Origin: Treponema sp.
GTDB taxonomy: Bacteria; Spirochaetota; Spirochaetia; Treponematales; Treponemataceae
Assembly: GCA_016297405.1 (NCBI GenBank)
Contig: JAEDGP010000009.1
Coordinates: 1 to 42,539 of the forward strand
DNA: 42,539 nt
Direction: 5' to 3'
Part shown: one piece after another, positions 22,240-29,749 of the stretch
How positions within the stretch are numbered: position 1 is the first letter of the stretch
How the letters are laid out: every line of letters starts with the position of its first letter
Made by a program: the position numbers and the translations under genes
Notes under the pieces: generated by a model
The model's input: only the letters and a program-made list of their open reading frames with translations
What the model was told of the DNA's origin: nothing
The model's database searches: none

Positions 22240-25014
22240 CTATTCCCCATCTTTTGGCTTCAAAAGCTGAACAGCTGCACTGCGCTTCCATCTGACCGCA
22301 GTCATATATGGAGTTTCTCCTGAAATATTCTTCACAGAAGTATCAAGCCCATATGAAAGAAGTTTTGATATAGTTTCAGCAGACGAAGTTTTTGCGGCAT
22401 AATGAAGAATCGTATTGCCCTGAATGTCGCTCAAAGAACCTGCATATTTCACAACTGCTGCAAGAATTGCTTCATTGTTTTTTTCCAAAGCAATTACCGC
22501 TGGATTGCGACCTTTTTTATCAATCATAACAAATGGATTTGAGCCAGTTTTCAAAAGAAGCTCAGCAAATTCCTTATTGTTTTTTTCAACTGCGATTCCA
22601 AGAGGTGTATAACCATCTGAATTACGTGTATCAGAAGGATAGCTTGCGTTCAACAGCATAGAAAGCAATCTTATTGGCGCATTCTGTTTGACTATGATGT
22701 GTACAGGTGTATTTCCATCCGAGTCGGAAATTGTGGTATCATTGCCAAGAACCGCCTTGATCACCGATTCATCCATCTTCAACGAAAGACCAAACGGCGT
22801 ATTTCCGTTTTTATCTCTTGCCAATGGATTTCCGCCTGCATCCCGAATAAGGGAAATAATGTTTACATCGCCGGTTAAAGCTGCCTCATGATAAGAGCTG
22901 CGACCGCTCAAATCCTGAATATTTGGATTTGCCCTGGAAGAAAGCAAAAGCTTTATTACATTAAGATTCTTGCAGCGAATTGCATCCATTATTATAGTGC
23001 GCCCAGCTGTATCGCTGGAATTAGGATCAGCACCTTTGAAAAGCAGCATTTTTGCCATTTCATACTTGCCGGCAATTACAGCTTCAGCAAGGGAAGATTT
23101 TCCTGAAACATTCTGAGCATCAATATCAATACCCAGCGAAATCAATTTTTCTGCGCTACCTGCATTTCCCCAGCGAACAGCAGTATGAATTGGCGTACTT
23201 CCCAGATTATCGCGAACATTCACTTTGGCACCATTTGAAACCAGCTGATCAATTACAGCAGGATTATCAGCTTTTGCGGCACTGAACAAAGGAGTTTCCC
23301 CATTTGCATTCTTAGCTTCTGGATTCGCACCTTTATTGATCAATATAGAAATGGCATCTTTCAATCCCCATTCCGAAGCATAGTGAAGAGCAGTATTACC
23401 GCTACCATCAGTTGCAACGATTGTCTGAGAAGTAATGAGCCAATCCATTACTGTTCCCCCTGCATTCAAAGCAAGACTCAAAGGTGAACGGCTTTTATTG
23501 TTGGTGGCGAAAATATCTGCATTTTTTGCTAAAAGCAATTCGCCAAGTTTCTGGCGATTCTTTAATACAGCCAGATAAAGCGCTGTATTACCATCTGAAT
23601 TTCTGGTATTCACATCATCTGTAAGACTTAAAATATACTGTATCTTCGCAAGAGAAGTATCTGTCAAAATCGAAACAAGCAAAGGTGTATTGCCATCCGA
23701 ATCATGAGAATTGACATTATTTGTGTTCAACACAAGCTCAAGAATATTGTCCGACGATTTCAACGCAAGCTTCAAAGGTGTATTTTCTTTAGTATCCTTT
23801 GAATTTATATCGGCACCATGAGAAGCATAGAATTTGATGTGAGCTGTATTGCCGTTCTCAATCGCCAAAGCCAATGGAGAAACACCATCTTTATTGCGGG
23901 CATTCACATTTGCACCAGCAGAAACAAGTTTTCCAAGAATATCCACAGACGCATTTGTCATTGTTGCAGTATGCAAAACAGTGTCGCCATAAGAATCTTT
24001 TATTCCCGTATCTGCACCGTTACTCAAAAGCAGAGAATAAAGATCATTACATTTATCTTCTGGAACTGTAATCAAAAGAGGAGTTTTTCCAATATTATCT
24101 TTTGCATTCACATTTGCTCCGTTCAAACACAAAAGTTTCGCTACCTGAACATTTCCATAACGAATTGCTTCATGTAATGGGGTAGCCCCGGAACTATCCT
24201 GCACATTTGTAAGGGCACTGTTTTCCAGACAATATTTTGCAATTGAAGTATGGCCAAGAATCGAAGCAAAATGAAGCGGCGTCTGGCCATCATCAAAACG
24301 ATAATTTACATTTCGATTCGAGACTGCTGTCTGAAAATATTCATAATTACCGTCTACCCGTTCAGCACCGTTCATAATAAGTTTTGCGGCAATATCAACA
24401 GATGTTGAATCGTTTATATCTTCAAAAGATAATTCCAAAGGAGTCTTTCCATTATTATCAGGAACAGAAAGAGCAATTCCCTTTTTCACACAACAGTCGA
24501 TGGCTTTTTCATTTTTTGTCTGAACAAAATAATGAACAATTGTGCGACCATCATCCATATCACGAAGTTCGCTAGTTTTTGTAGTGATGAAAACATCATA
24601 ATACGCAGGATCCTTTTCAAAGCCAAGATCCATAGCTGTAATGCCTTCCCCATTTCTTGAAAAAATGTCAGCACCAAAAGAAACAAGCACTTTCGCAGCA
24701 TCGATTGAATTGTTTTCGATTGCCACATGTAAAGCTGTCTGGCTATCATAATTTTTGAGCTCTACATCAGCTTTTTTTATTACAAGGAAAGTAACAAGAT
24801 CTGCATCATTGATTTTTGCAGCTATATGAAGCGGTGTATTTCCGTTGGCATCAGTTTCGTTGATGTTGTATTTTGTATCAAAACGAGCCTTAGCTTCATC
24901 AATTCGGCCTTCACTAATCAACTGCTGAAGCGATTCTTCTTTTTGTGGAGCCGACTGGCAGCTAATATAGAGAAAAGAAAATGCTGCCAAAGCGAATAAA
25001 ACCTTAGAATTCAT
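22240..25014 (-). CDS. Giant ankyrin-repeat lipoprotein
   Basis: 924 aa. The N-terminus is a lipoprotein signal (FALAAFSFLYISC) with the lipidated cysteine at position 19, so the mature protein should be anchored to a membrane facing the periplasm or surface. Nearly all the rest is ankyrin repeats of about 33 residues, recognisable by DSDGNTPLHIA-, AVLKNR- and GADIN-like phases; roughly 25 copies from residue 25 to the end. Such solenoids bind proteins. No enzymatic domain is seen. GAGGGG stands 7 nt before the ATG. It follows patB after 64 nt on the same strand. Partner unknown. Confidence 0.9.
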   Translation of the reverse strand: MNSKVLFALAAFSFLYISCQSAPQKEESLQQLISEGRIDEAKARFDTKYNINETDANGNTPLHIAAKINDADLVTFLVIKKADVELKNYDSQTALHVAIENNSIDAAKVLVSFGADIFSRNGEGITAMDLGFEKDPAYYDVFITTKTSELRDMDDGRTIVHYFVQTKNEKAIDCCVKKGIALSVPDNNGKTPLELSFEDINDSTSVDIAAKLIMNGAERVDGNYEYFQTAVSNRNVNYRFDDGQTPLHFASILGHTSIAKYCLENSALTNVQDSSGATPLHEAIRYGNVQVAKLLCLNGANVNAKDNIGKTPLLITVPEDKCNDLYSLLLSNGADTGIKDSYGDTVLHTATMTNASVDILGKLVSAGANVNARNKDGVSPLALAIENGNTAHIKFYASHGADINSKDTKENTPLKLALKSSDNILELVLNTNNVNSHDSDGNTPLLVSILTDTSLAKIQYILSLTDDVNTRNSDGNTALYLAVLKNRQKLGELLLAKNADIFATNNKSRSPLSLALNAGGTVMDWLITSQTIVATDGSGNTALHYASEWGLKDAISILINKGANPEAKNANGETPLFSAAKADNPAVIDQLVSNGAKVNVRDNLGSTPIHTAVRWGNAGSAEKLISLGIDIDAQNVSGKSSLAEAVIAGKYEMAKMLLFKGADPNSSDTAGRTIIMDAIRCKNLNVIKLLLSSRANPNIQDLSGRSSYHEAALTGDVNIISLIRDAGGNPLARDKNGNTPFGLSLKMDESVIKAVLGNDTTISDSDGNTPVHIIVKQNAPIRLLSMLLNASYPSDTRNSDGYTPLGIAVEKNNKEFAELLLKTGSNPFVMIDKKGRNPAVIALEKNNEAILAAVVKYAGSLSDIQGNTILHYAAKTSSAETISKLLSYGLDTSVKNISGETPYMTAVRWKRSAAVQLLKPKDGE

Positions 25015-25078
25015 AATTCCCCTCGTAGTAAAAATTTTCTTACTTTGAGTATCGGAATTTAAAAATAAGATGTTAAGT

Positions 25079-26251
25079 TTATTTTTCCATCAGCAGTTCT
25101 ACTGTTTTTTTAAGTCGCTCAAGGCCATCCTGCAAAACTGTTGCAGGGCATGCAACATTGATTCGAACAAAACCTTTTGACAAAGAACCATATTGGCTGC
25201 CATTAGAAATATAAAGTCCAGTTTTTGAACGAGCAAAAGCACAAAAAACTTCACTGTCTTTGCAAACATCAGAAACATCCACCCACAAAAGGTAAGTGGC
25301 ATCTGTTCTGGTAATTTTCAAGGCTGGAATCTGCTGTTCAATAAATGATGCAGCAATTTCCTTGTTTTTCTGAATATACATGTTCAGTTCGCAAAGCCAT
25401 TCCTTCCCCTTTGTAAAAGCTGCAATGGCAGCATCAACGGCAAACACATTGCCTTCAGCCACTTCATCTGTATTGATTCCGCGATTTACAATATTAAAAA
25501 GCCTTTGATTAAAACTGTAAAAAGCAGCAGTCTGAAGACCTGCAATATTAAACGCTTTTGTAGGTGCGATACATGTTATGCTCACATCCCTGCAATCCTG
25601 GCTTACACTCGCAAACGGAACATATCTTTTGCCAGGCTCCACAATATCGCAATGAATTTCGTCGCAAATCACATTTACCTGATGCTTTTTACAAAGTGCG
25701 CCTATTTTTGCAAGAACCGGGCGGCTCCAGATTTTTCCCGCAGGATTCTGTGGATTACACAAAATCAAAAGCGTAGTTTGAGGCAAAGCCAGCTTTGCCT
25801 CAAGATCTTCAAAATCCATCTCAAAGTCGCCGCCCTCTTTGTCGTAGCGCAATGGATTTTCCAAAACTCGTGCGCCGTTATTTACAATAGAATTCTGAAA
25901 AATATTATAAACAGGAGTTTGAATCACTACATTTTCATTGGGTCTGGTCAAACGGCGCACTGCACTGGAAATCACAGGAATTACCCCTGTAGAAAAAGCA
26001 AGCTTATCAGAAGGAATTTCAAAATCATGCTCGTTTTTCCACCAGTCCACATACGCTTTGCTCCATTCTTCAGGAATAATCGAATAACCATATATACCCT
26101 GAGCAACTTTTAGTTCCAAAGCTTCTCGCACAGCAGGACAGCTTTCAAAATCCATGTCAGCAACCCACATAGGAAGCTCATTTTCCCCCACATCCCACTT
26201 AAGCGACTGAGTATCACGCCTGTTTACAATCTTATCAAAATCGTACTTCAT
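25079..26251 (-). CDS. patB: PatB/MalY-type PLP-dependent C-S lyase / aminotransferase
   Basis: 390 aa, fold-type I PLP enzyme. The N-terminus YDFDKIVNRRDTQSLKWD and LPMWVADMDFESCPAVREAL is the MalY/PatB signature; LCNPQNPAGKIW and CDEIHCDIV carry the cofactor-contacting Asn and Asp; the Schiff-base lysine is in CIAPTKAFNIAGLQTA. The family acts as cystathionine beta-lyase, releasing H2S or thiols from cystathionine or cysteine conjugates, and MalY also binds a regulator. Its ATG overlaps the DUF3737 stop codon (TAATG), so it is translated by coupling. Confidence 0.94.
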   Translation of the reverse strand: MKYDFDKIVNRRDTQSLKWDVGENELPMWVADMDFESCPAVREALELKVAQGIYGYSIIPEEWSKAYVDWWKNEHDFEIPSDKLAFSTGVIPVISSAVRRLTRPNENVVIQTPVYNIFQNSIVNNGARVLENPLRYDKEGGDFEMDFEDLEAKLALPQTTLLILCNPQNPAGKIWSRPVLAKIGALCKKHQVNVICDEIHCDIVEPGKRYVPFASVSQDCRDVSITCIAPTKAFNIAGLQTAAFYSFNQRLFNIVNRGINTDEVAEGNVFAVDAAIAAFTKGKEWLCELNMYIQKNKEIAASFIEQQIPALKITRTDATYLLWVDVSDVCKDSEVFCAFARSKTGLYISNGSQYGSLSKGFVRINVACPATVLQDGLERLKKTVELLMEK

Positions 26252-27090
26252 TATTTTCTCTGAGTGATCAAAGTTTGATTCGGATTTATTTTGTCGCTTT
26301 CCAAAATGATTTCACCAATTTTATCTGCAACAATCATTCCGCTGATTGGATTTTTCACACTGACAATATCACCATCAATTTCAGCCTGAATATTTGCGCA
26401 ATATTCAAAACACAGATTCGTATTCAAAAGCTTGCAGTTTTTCAAAACAAGCCCATCGATATAGCAAAGTCCTTGCAGACTTTCAATCACACAATTTTCA
26501 AAATACAGATTTTTAGAATTCCAGCCCAGATATTCACCACAAATGTAAGAATCTCTGACAATCACATTTTCACAATTCCAGAAAGCATCCTTTGTCAAAA
26601 GCTTTGAATTATTAATTTCAATATTGCTGCAGCTGTCAAATCCATAGTTTCCTGCAAGACTAAAATTATTGGCAACTATATTCGAACTATTCATGGCAAA
26701 ATAGTCGCCCTTTGCCACTACATCATTCATCATAACTGCGCTGCACTGCCACAAAGTTTCACTCGCATTCATAAGCTGAACTTTTTCCAGAACAACATGC
26801 CTGCACTTTCGGAAAATTTTTGGAGCTTCAACAAGCGTATTCTTCATAAGAATATCGTTTGTATACCAAATGCCAGCCCTTGCCATCTCCAGAAAACTGC
26901 AATTATCTGCCACAACATTACTGCAATACCAAAGAGGATATTTCCACTGAAAATTAGTGCCATTAAGTTCAATTTCTGAACTTTCTTTTAATGGAGATTC
27001 TCCATCATCAAAAATACAATTGTTGAAGACACTTTTCTTCTCTGCAAACTTTGCTCGTTCTCCAGTGAAACGTTGATTTTCGTATATCAT
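26251..27090 (-). CDS. DUF3737 family protein (right-handed beta-helix)
   Basis: 279 aa without signal peptide, so cytoplasmic. It has short repeats of about 20 residues rich in N, C, F and I (FNNCIFDDGESPLKE, VVADNCSFLEMARAGIWY, NIEINNSKLL, FENCVIESLQGL) that predict a beta-helix of stacked turns, as in pentapeptide- and pectate-lyase-like folds. The C-terminus ends NPISGMIVADKIGEII, a DUF3737 hallmark. Function unknown; I recall the family often beside PatB-like genes, as here, with overlapping stop and start codons. No Shine-Dalgarno; TATATT ends 6 nt before the ATG. Confidence 0.85.
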   Translation of the reverse strand: MIYENQRFTGERAKFAEKKSVFNNCIFDDGESPLKESSEIELNGTNFQWKYPLWYCSNVVADNCSFLEMARAGIWYTNDILMKNTLVEAPKIFRKCRHVVLEKVQLMNASETLWQCSAVMMNDVVAKGDYFAMNSSNIVANNFSLAGNYGFDSCSNIEINNSKLLTKDAFWNCENVIVRDSYICGEYLGWNSKNLYFENCVIESLQGLCYIDGLVLKNCKLLNTNLCFEYCANIQAEIDGDIVSVKNPISGMIVADKIGEIILESDKINPNQTLITQRK

Positions 27091-27096
27091 GATTTA

Positions 27097-27102
27097 AATA
27101 TA
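27097..27102 (-). promoter_or_regulatory. Predicted -10 box for leaderless DUF3737-patB transcript
   Basis: TATATT on the minus strand ends 6 nt before the DUF3737 ATG. No Shine-Dalgarno. The DNA from here to the small-RNA terminator (27103-27253) contains no gene that I can support; it carries a 17-bp copy of part of the GC-rich element (27187-27203). Confidence 0.45.
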
Positions 27103-27186
27103 ATCAATTTCCATAAAAAAAAGAAGATCTTTGCTAAATATGCATTACAGCAGCGCTTTTTTATGTAATATGTGCCAAAAAATAGC

Positions 27187-27203
27187 AAAAACTTCCTGCG
27201 CAT
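27187..27203. repeat. 17-bp exact copy of the end of the GC-rich element
   Basis: AAAAACTTCCTGCGCAT is identical to 5510-5526, where it forms the edge of the palindromic intergenic element. In both places it lies downstream, on the minus strand, of a terminator. It may be a decayed copy or the element's conserved end. Confidence 0.5.
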
Positions 27204-27253
27204 CTTTTTACAGCCAGATTAAAAGCAAATAGCTTAGAACAGTTGATGAGGAC

Positions 27254-27278
27254 AAAAAAAAGCCACCTGTTCGGTGGC
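27254..27278 (-). terminator. Terminator of the small RNA
   Basis: GCCACC/GGTGGC 6-bp stem with a 5-nt loop (27262-27278) followed on the minus strand by T8. Confidence 0.9.
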
Positions 27279-27451
27279 CTATAAGATGTCGTTCTCACAT
27301 TCAAGTGGAAGACATTCGTATTGTGTGCTGCCCATACAGCTTGGGAAAGGTCTCATCGTTTAGCCTCGATAAGGCCTGCTATTTTTGTCGGAAATTGCAT
27401 AACGCCTCCTGTCGTGTGCCGGTTGAAGTCCTCATCTCTTCCCCATCTCAC
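27255..27451 (-). ncRNA. Structured small RNA, candidate 6S-like RNA
   Basis: About 197 nt, not coding on either strand, with higher GC than the flanks. A promoter sits immediately upstream (27458-27485) and a strong terminator closes it. The predicted 5' end GUGAGAUG pairs over 8 bp (two G-U) with CAUCUUAU at 27280-27287, bringing both ends together just before the terminator. Inside, GGAAGA (near the 5' end) can pair with UCUUCC, and two small hairpins (GCCU/AGGC, GCUG/CAGC) are visible. End-to-end pairing, length and solitary promoter fit 6S RNA, but I could not match 6S consensus. A long leader of DUF3737 is less likely because a terminator and a separate promoter intervene. It is not tmRNA, RNase P RNA or SRP RNA by their conserved motifs. 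Confidence 0.6.
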
Positions 27452-27457
27452 ACTTAT

Positions 27458-27485
27458 AGAATACCACGTATTGAAAATTATGCAA
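27458..27485 (-). promoter_or_regulatory. Promoter of the small RNA
   Basis: TTGCAT (27480-27485), 16-nt spacer, TATTCT (27458-27463) on the minus strand. The start predicted at about 27451 coincides with the 5' base of the closing stem. Confidence 0.55.
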
Positions 27486-27496
27486 CAAAAAAATGT

Positions 27497-27523
27497 AAAA
27501 AAATCAACATTATTTAATATTGA
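27497..27523 (-). terminator. Terminator after the M18 peptidase gene
   Basis: An AT-rich 9-bp stem (27504-27512 with 27515-27523, one G-U pair, 2-nt loop) is followed on the minus strand by T7, 13 nt past the stop codon. Confidence 0.65.
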
Positions 27524-27535
27524 GCAGGCCACCCG

Positions 27536-28957
27536 TTAATCTGCCGTTAAATAACAGCACACACTGTCTGAATAAAAGCTTTCAATAGCGTTTATCATGT
27601 AATCCACATCACGCTCACCTGCGCTTTCGTTAGGGGAATGCATTGCCCATTGAGCAAGTCCAATATCCACGGAACGTACTGATACCTGGCTTGTACTTAT
27701 GTTACCAAGGGTTGAGCCTCCTTGAATATTGGAATTATTTGTAAACACCTGAAAAGGAACACCAGCTTTTTGGCATACAGCTTTGAACATGGCGCCGCTG
27801 ATTCCATCGCTTGTATATTTTTGAGACGCATTGAATTTTATAACAACGCCTTGGTTTACTTTTGGTTGATTCACCGGATCTGCAGCCGAAACATAATTTG
27901 GATGCACAGAATGGGCGTTATCTGCACTTACCAGAAAGCTGTTTGCCACTGCTGCCTGATATTCCTGCAAAGAACCACCAAAACAAAAGTTTATGCGCTC
28001 AAGAACATCTTTCAAAAAAGTGGAAGCGGCGCCCTGGCGACTGGCACTTCCAACTTCTTCGTTATCATAAACAACATGCACCAGAACCTTAGATGCATTA
28101 CAAGTCTGGCCATCATTTTTTGATGTTTGAGTATTATTGGAAACATTGCCACTATTGGAAGTCTGGCCAATTTTTGCGCAATCCATATTCTGGGCGCCCT
28201 TCAAAAAACCTTTGAAAGTTGTCCAGACACATTCCAGGTCATCCAATTTTGGACTTGAAATGAATTCATCGTTAGCGCCCCAAAATCGGCCCTCATCGCG
28301 ATTATAAAGAAAAAGATCGTAGCCTTGAATATTGCTTTCTTCTATCTGGGCCGCGTCTGCCAGATATTTTACAAAAGAAAAATCTGGAGTTTGGGAAATA
28401 ACTGGAACAATTTCTTTTTGCAAATCAATTTTTTTGCCGTCATTTGCATCACGACTCATATGAATTGCAAGATTTGGAATAAGAAGCAGATCTTTATCAA
28501 TATTTACAAGCTTCTGGCAGATTTTTGTTTTGTCACCATCTTCCGTGGTATAGATGACGCGGCCCGCAAAGCTCAAAGGTCTGTCAAACCAGGGATTAAG
28601 TAACATTCCGCCATACTTTTCAACATTCAAGCGAACAAAGCCAGCAGCGTTCATCTCTGGATTTTCTTTTATTTTGAAGGAAGGCGAATCGCTATGAGAC
28701 GCCGTAATCAAAAAACCGTCAAAATTACGCTTGCTTTCTTTTTTACCACAATCCGATGCTGGAATCGCAAAAGAAATGATTGAAGAGCCATTTCTGCATA
28801 CAAAATATTTTTTTCCGTTTTCAATTTTCCATACATTCTGTTCAGAAAGTTCTTCAAAACCCGCTGAACAAAGCTGCTCCTTAATATTTGAAACAACGTG
28901 AAAACAACTTGGGCTTTTTTTGATGAATTCAAGCATTTCTTTTGCATTTTGGCTCAT
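27536..28957 (-). CDS. M18 family aminopeptidase (aspartyl aminopeptidase type)
   Basis: 473 aa, slightly long for the family. Dinuclear zinc ligands are in ASHSDSP (His/Asp), SPKLDDLEC (bridging Asp), YDNEEVGS (catalytic Glu-Glu) and the C-terminal MHSPNESAGERD. It removes N-terminal, usually acidic or neutral, residues from peptides in the cytoplasm. Residues about 268-292 are an N/S/T/Q-rich insert (QTSNSGNVSNNTQTS) just before the strand carrying YDNEEVGS; it is absent from the family core and probably a loop. GGAG stands 7 nt before the ATG. It follows the DUF436 gene by 61 nt and may share its transcript. Confidence 0.93.
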   Translation of the reverse strand: MSQNAKEMLEFIKKSPSCFHVVSNIKEQLCSAGFEELSEQNVWKIENGKKYFVCRNGSSIISFAIPASDCGKKESKRNFDGFLITASHSDSPSFKIKENPEMNAAGFVRLNVEKYGGMLLNPWFDRPLSFAGRVIYTTEDGDKTKICQKLVNIDKDLLLIPNLAIHMSRDANDGKKIDLQKEIVPVISQTPDFSFVKYLADAAQIEESNIQGYDLFLYNRDEGRFWGANDEFISSPKLDDLECVWTTFKGFLKGAQNMDCAKIGQTSNSGNVSNNTQTSKNDGQTCNASKVLVHVVYDNEEVGSASRQGAASTFLKDVLERINFCFGGSLQEYQAAVANSFLVSADNAHSVHPNYVSAADPVNQPKVNQGVVIKFNASQKYTSDGISGAMFKAVCQKAGVPFQVFTNNSNIQGGSTLGNISTSQVSVRSVDIGLAQWAMHSPNESAGERDVDYMINAIESFYSDSVCCYLTAD

Positions 28958-29018
28958 TTTTATCTCCGGATTTCAATTATTTGGGATTATTCATGCAGTA
29001 ACTTTGCCAGTACAAAAT

Positions 29019-29573
29019 CTACTGGTATTTTGCCCTTTCACCACCAATCAATTTAGGGCGCGAAAAAGCAGCAACAACAAAAGCTTTTCCAATACTGCTG
29101 TTTTTCAGATGAACAGGAACCGCTACATCTTTCAGATGCATACCAATCATGACAGAACCAATATCAAGCCCTGCGCTTGCTTTTACATGTTCCACAACCA
29201 CAGCATCTTTCAAACCGTGATATGCAGCCGTTGCAAAAGAACCACCGCCTTTCAGCCATGGAACAACGCAAACCTGTTCATAACCAAATTTATCTGCACA
29301 TTCCGCAGAAACCACCAGAGCCCGGTTCAAATGTTCACAACATTGAGATGCAAGATATATTCCGTTTTTTTTGCAAACTTCGTCTGCAGCTTTAAAAACC
29401 CATTTTCCAATTTCTTCATTGGAATCATGTCCAATTGAACCGCCGCCAATCTCACTTGAAGAGCAACCTATCACAAAGATGCTGCCCTTTTTCTGCGGAT
29501 GGGATTTCAGAAGTTCCTGCATGCAATTCTTCGTCTGTTCATATATTTTCTTAAAATCAATATTTTCTGCCAT
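29019..29573 (-). CDS. DUF436 / YwlG-like (TIGR01440) family protein
   Basis: 184 aa from ATG at 29573, chosen because GGAAGG lies 7 nt upstream; the frame is open 47 codons further without signal. Family features: VIGCSSSEIGGGSIGHDSNEEIG near residue 35, LASQCCEHLNRALVV near 75 and SAGLDIGSVMIGMHLKDVAVPV near 140. Conserved Cys, Glu, His and Asp suggest an enzyme or metal site, but the family has no established function. It is cytoplasmic and lies between cstA (upstream, separated by a terminator) and the M18 peptidase. Confidence 0.9.
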   Translation of the reverse strand: MAENIDFKKIYEQTKNCMQELLKSHPQKKGSIFVIGCSSSEIGGGSIGHDSNEEIGKWVFKAADEVCKKNGIYLASQCCEHLNRALVVSAECADKFGYEQVCVVPWLKGGGSFATAAYHGLKDAVVVEHVKASAGLDIGSVMIGMHLKDVAVPVHLKNSSIGKAFVVAAFSRPKLIGGERAKYQ

Positions 29574-29654
29574 TTCATTACCTTCCGTTTTTACATTAAT
29601 AAAGTTATTTGCAACATTCAAGTAATTTTTTTTTATTCCATCAACTTTTGTTAA

Positions 29655-29694
29655 AGAAAAAAGCCGCTGTTCCAGACAAAGCCAGAACAACGGC
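29655..29694 (-). terminator. Terminator after cstA
   Basis: On the minus strand GCCGTTGTTCTG pairs with a CAGAACAGCGGC-like arm (stem 29663-29694, G-U pairs, about 7-nt loop), followed by T6. It ends the two-gene cstA transcript. Confidence 0.85.
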
Positions 29695-29749
29695 CTGCTT
29701 AATGAATATGTCAATTCATCAATTTTTTATGGATTTAAGCTTTTTCAAA

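Noticed and set aside
27103..27451. Riboswitch controlling DUF3737-patB
   Set aside because: The terminator is 165 nt before DUF3737, which has its own -10 box next to the ATG, and no known riboswitch consensus was recognised.
27305..27539. Overlapping 70-72-aa plus-strand ORFs in the small-RNA region
   Set aside because: They lack start signals and lie opposite a structured noncoding RNA with its own promoter and terminator.
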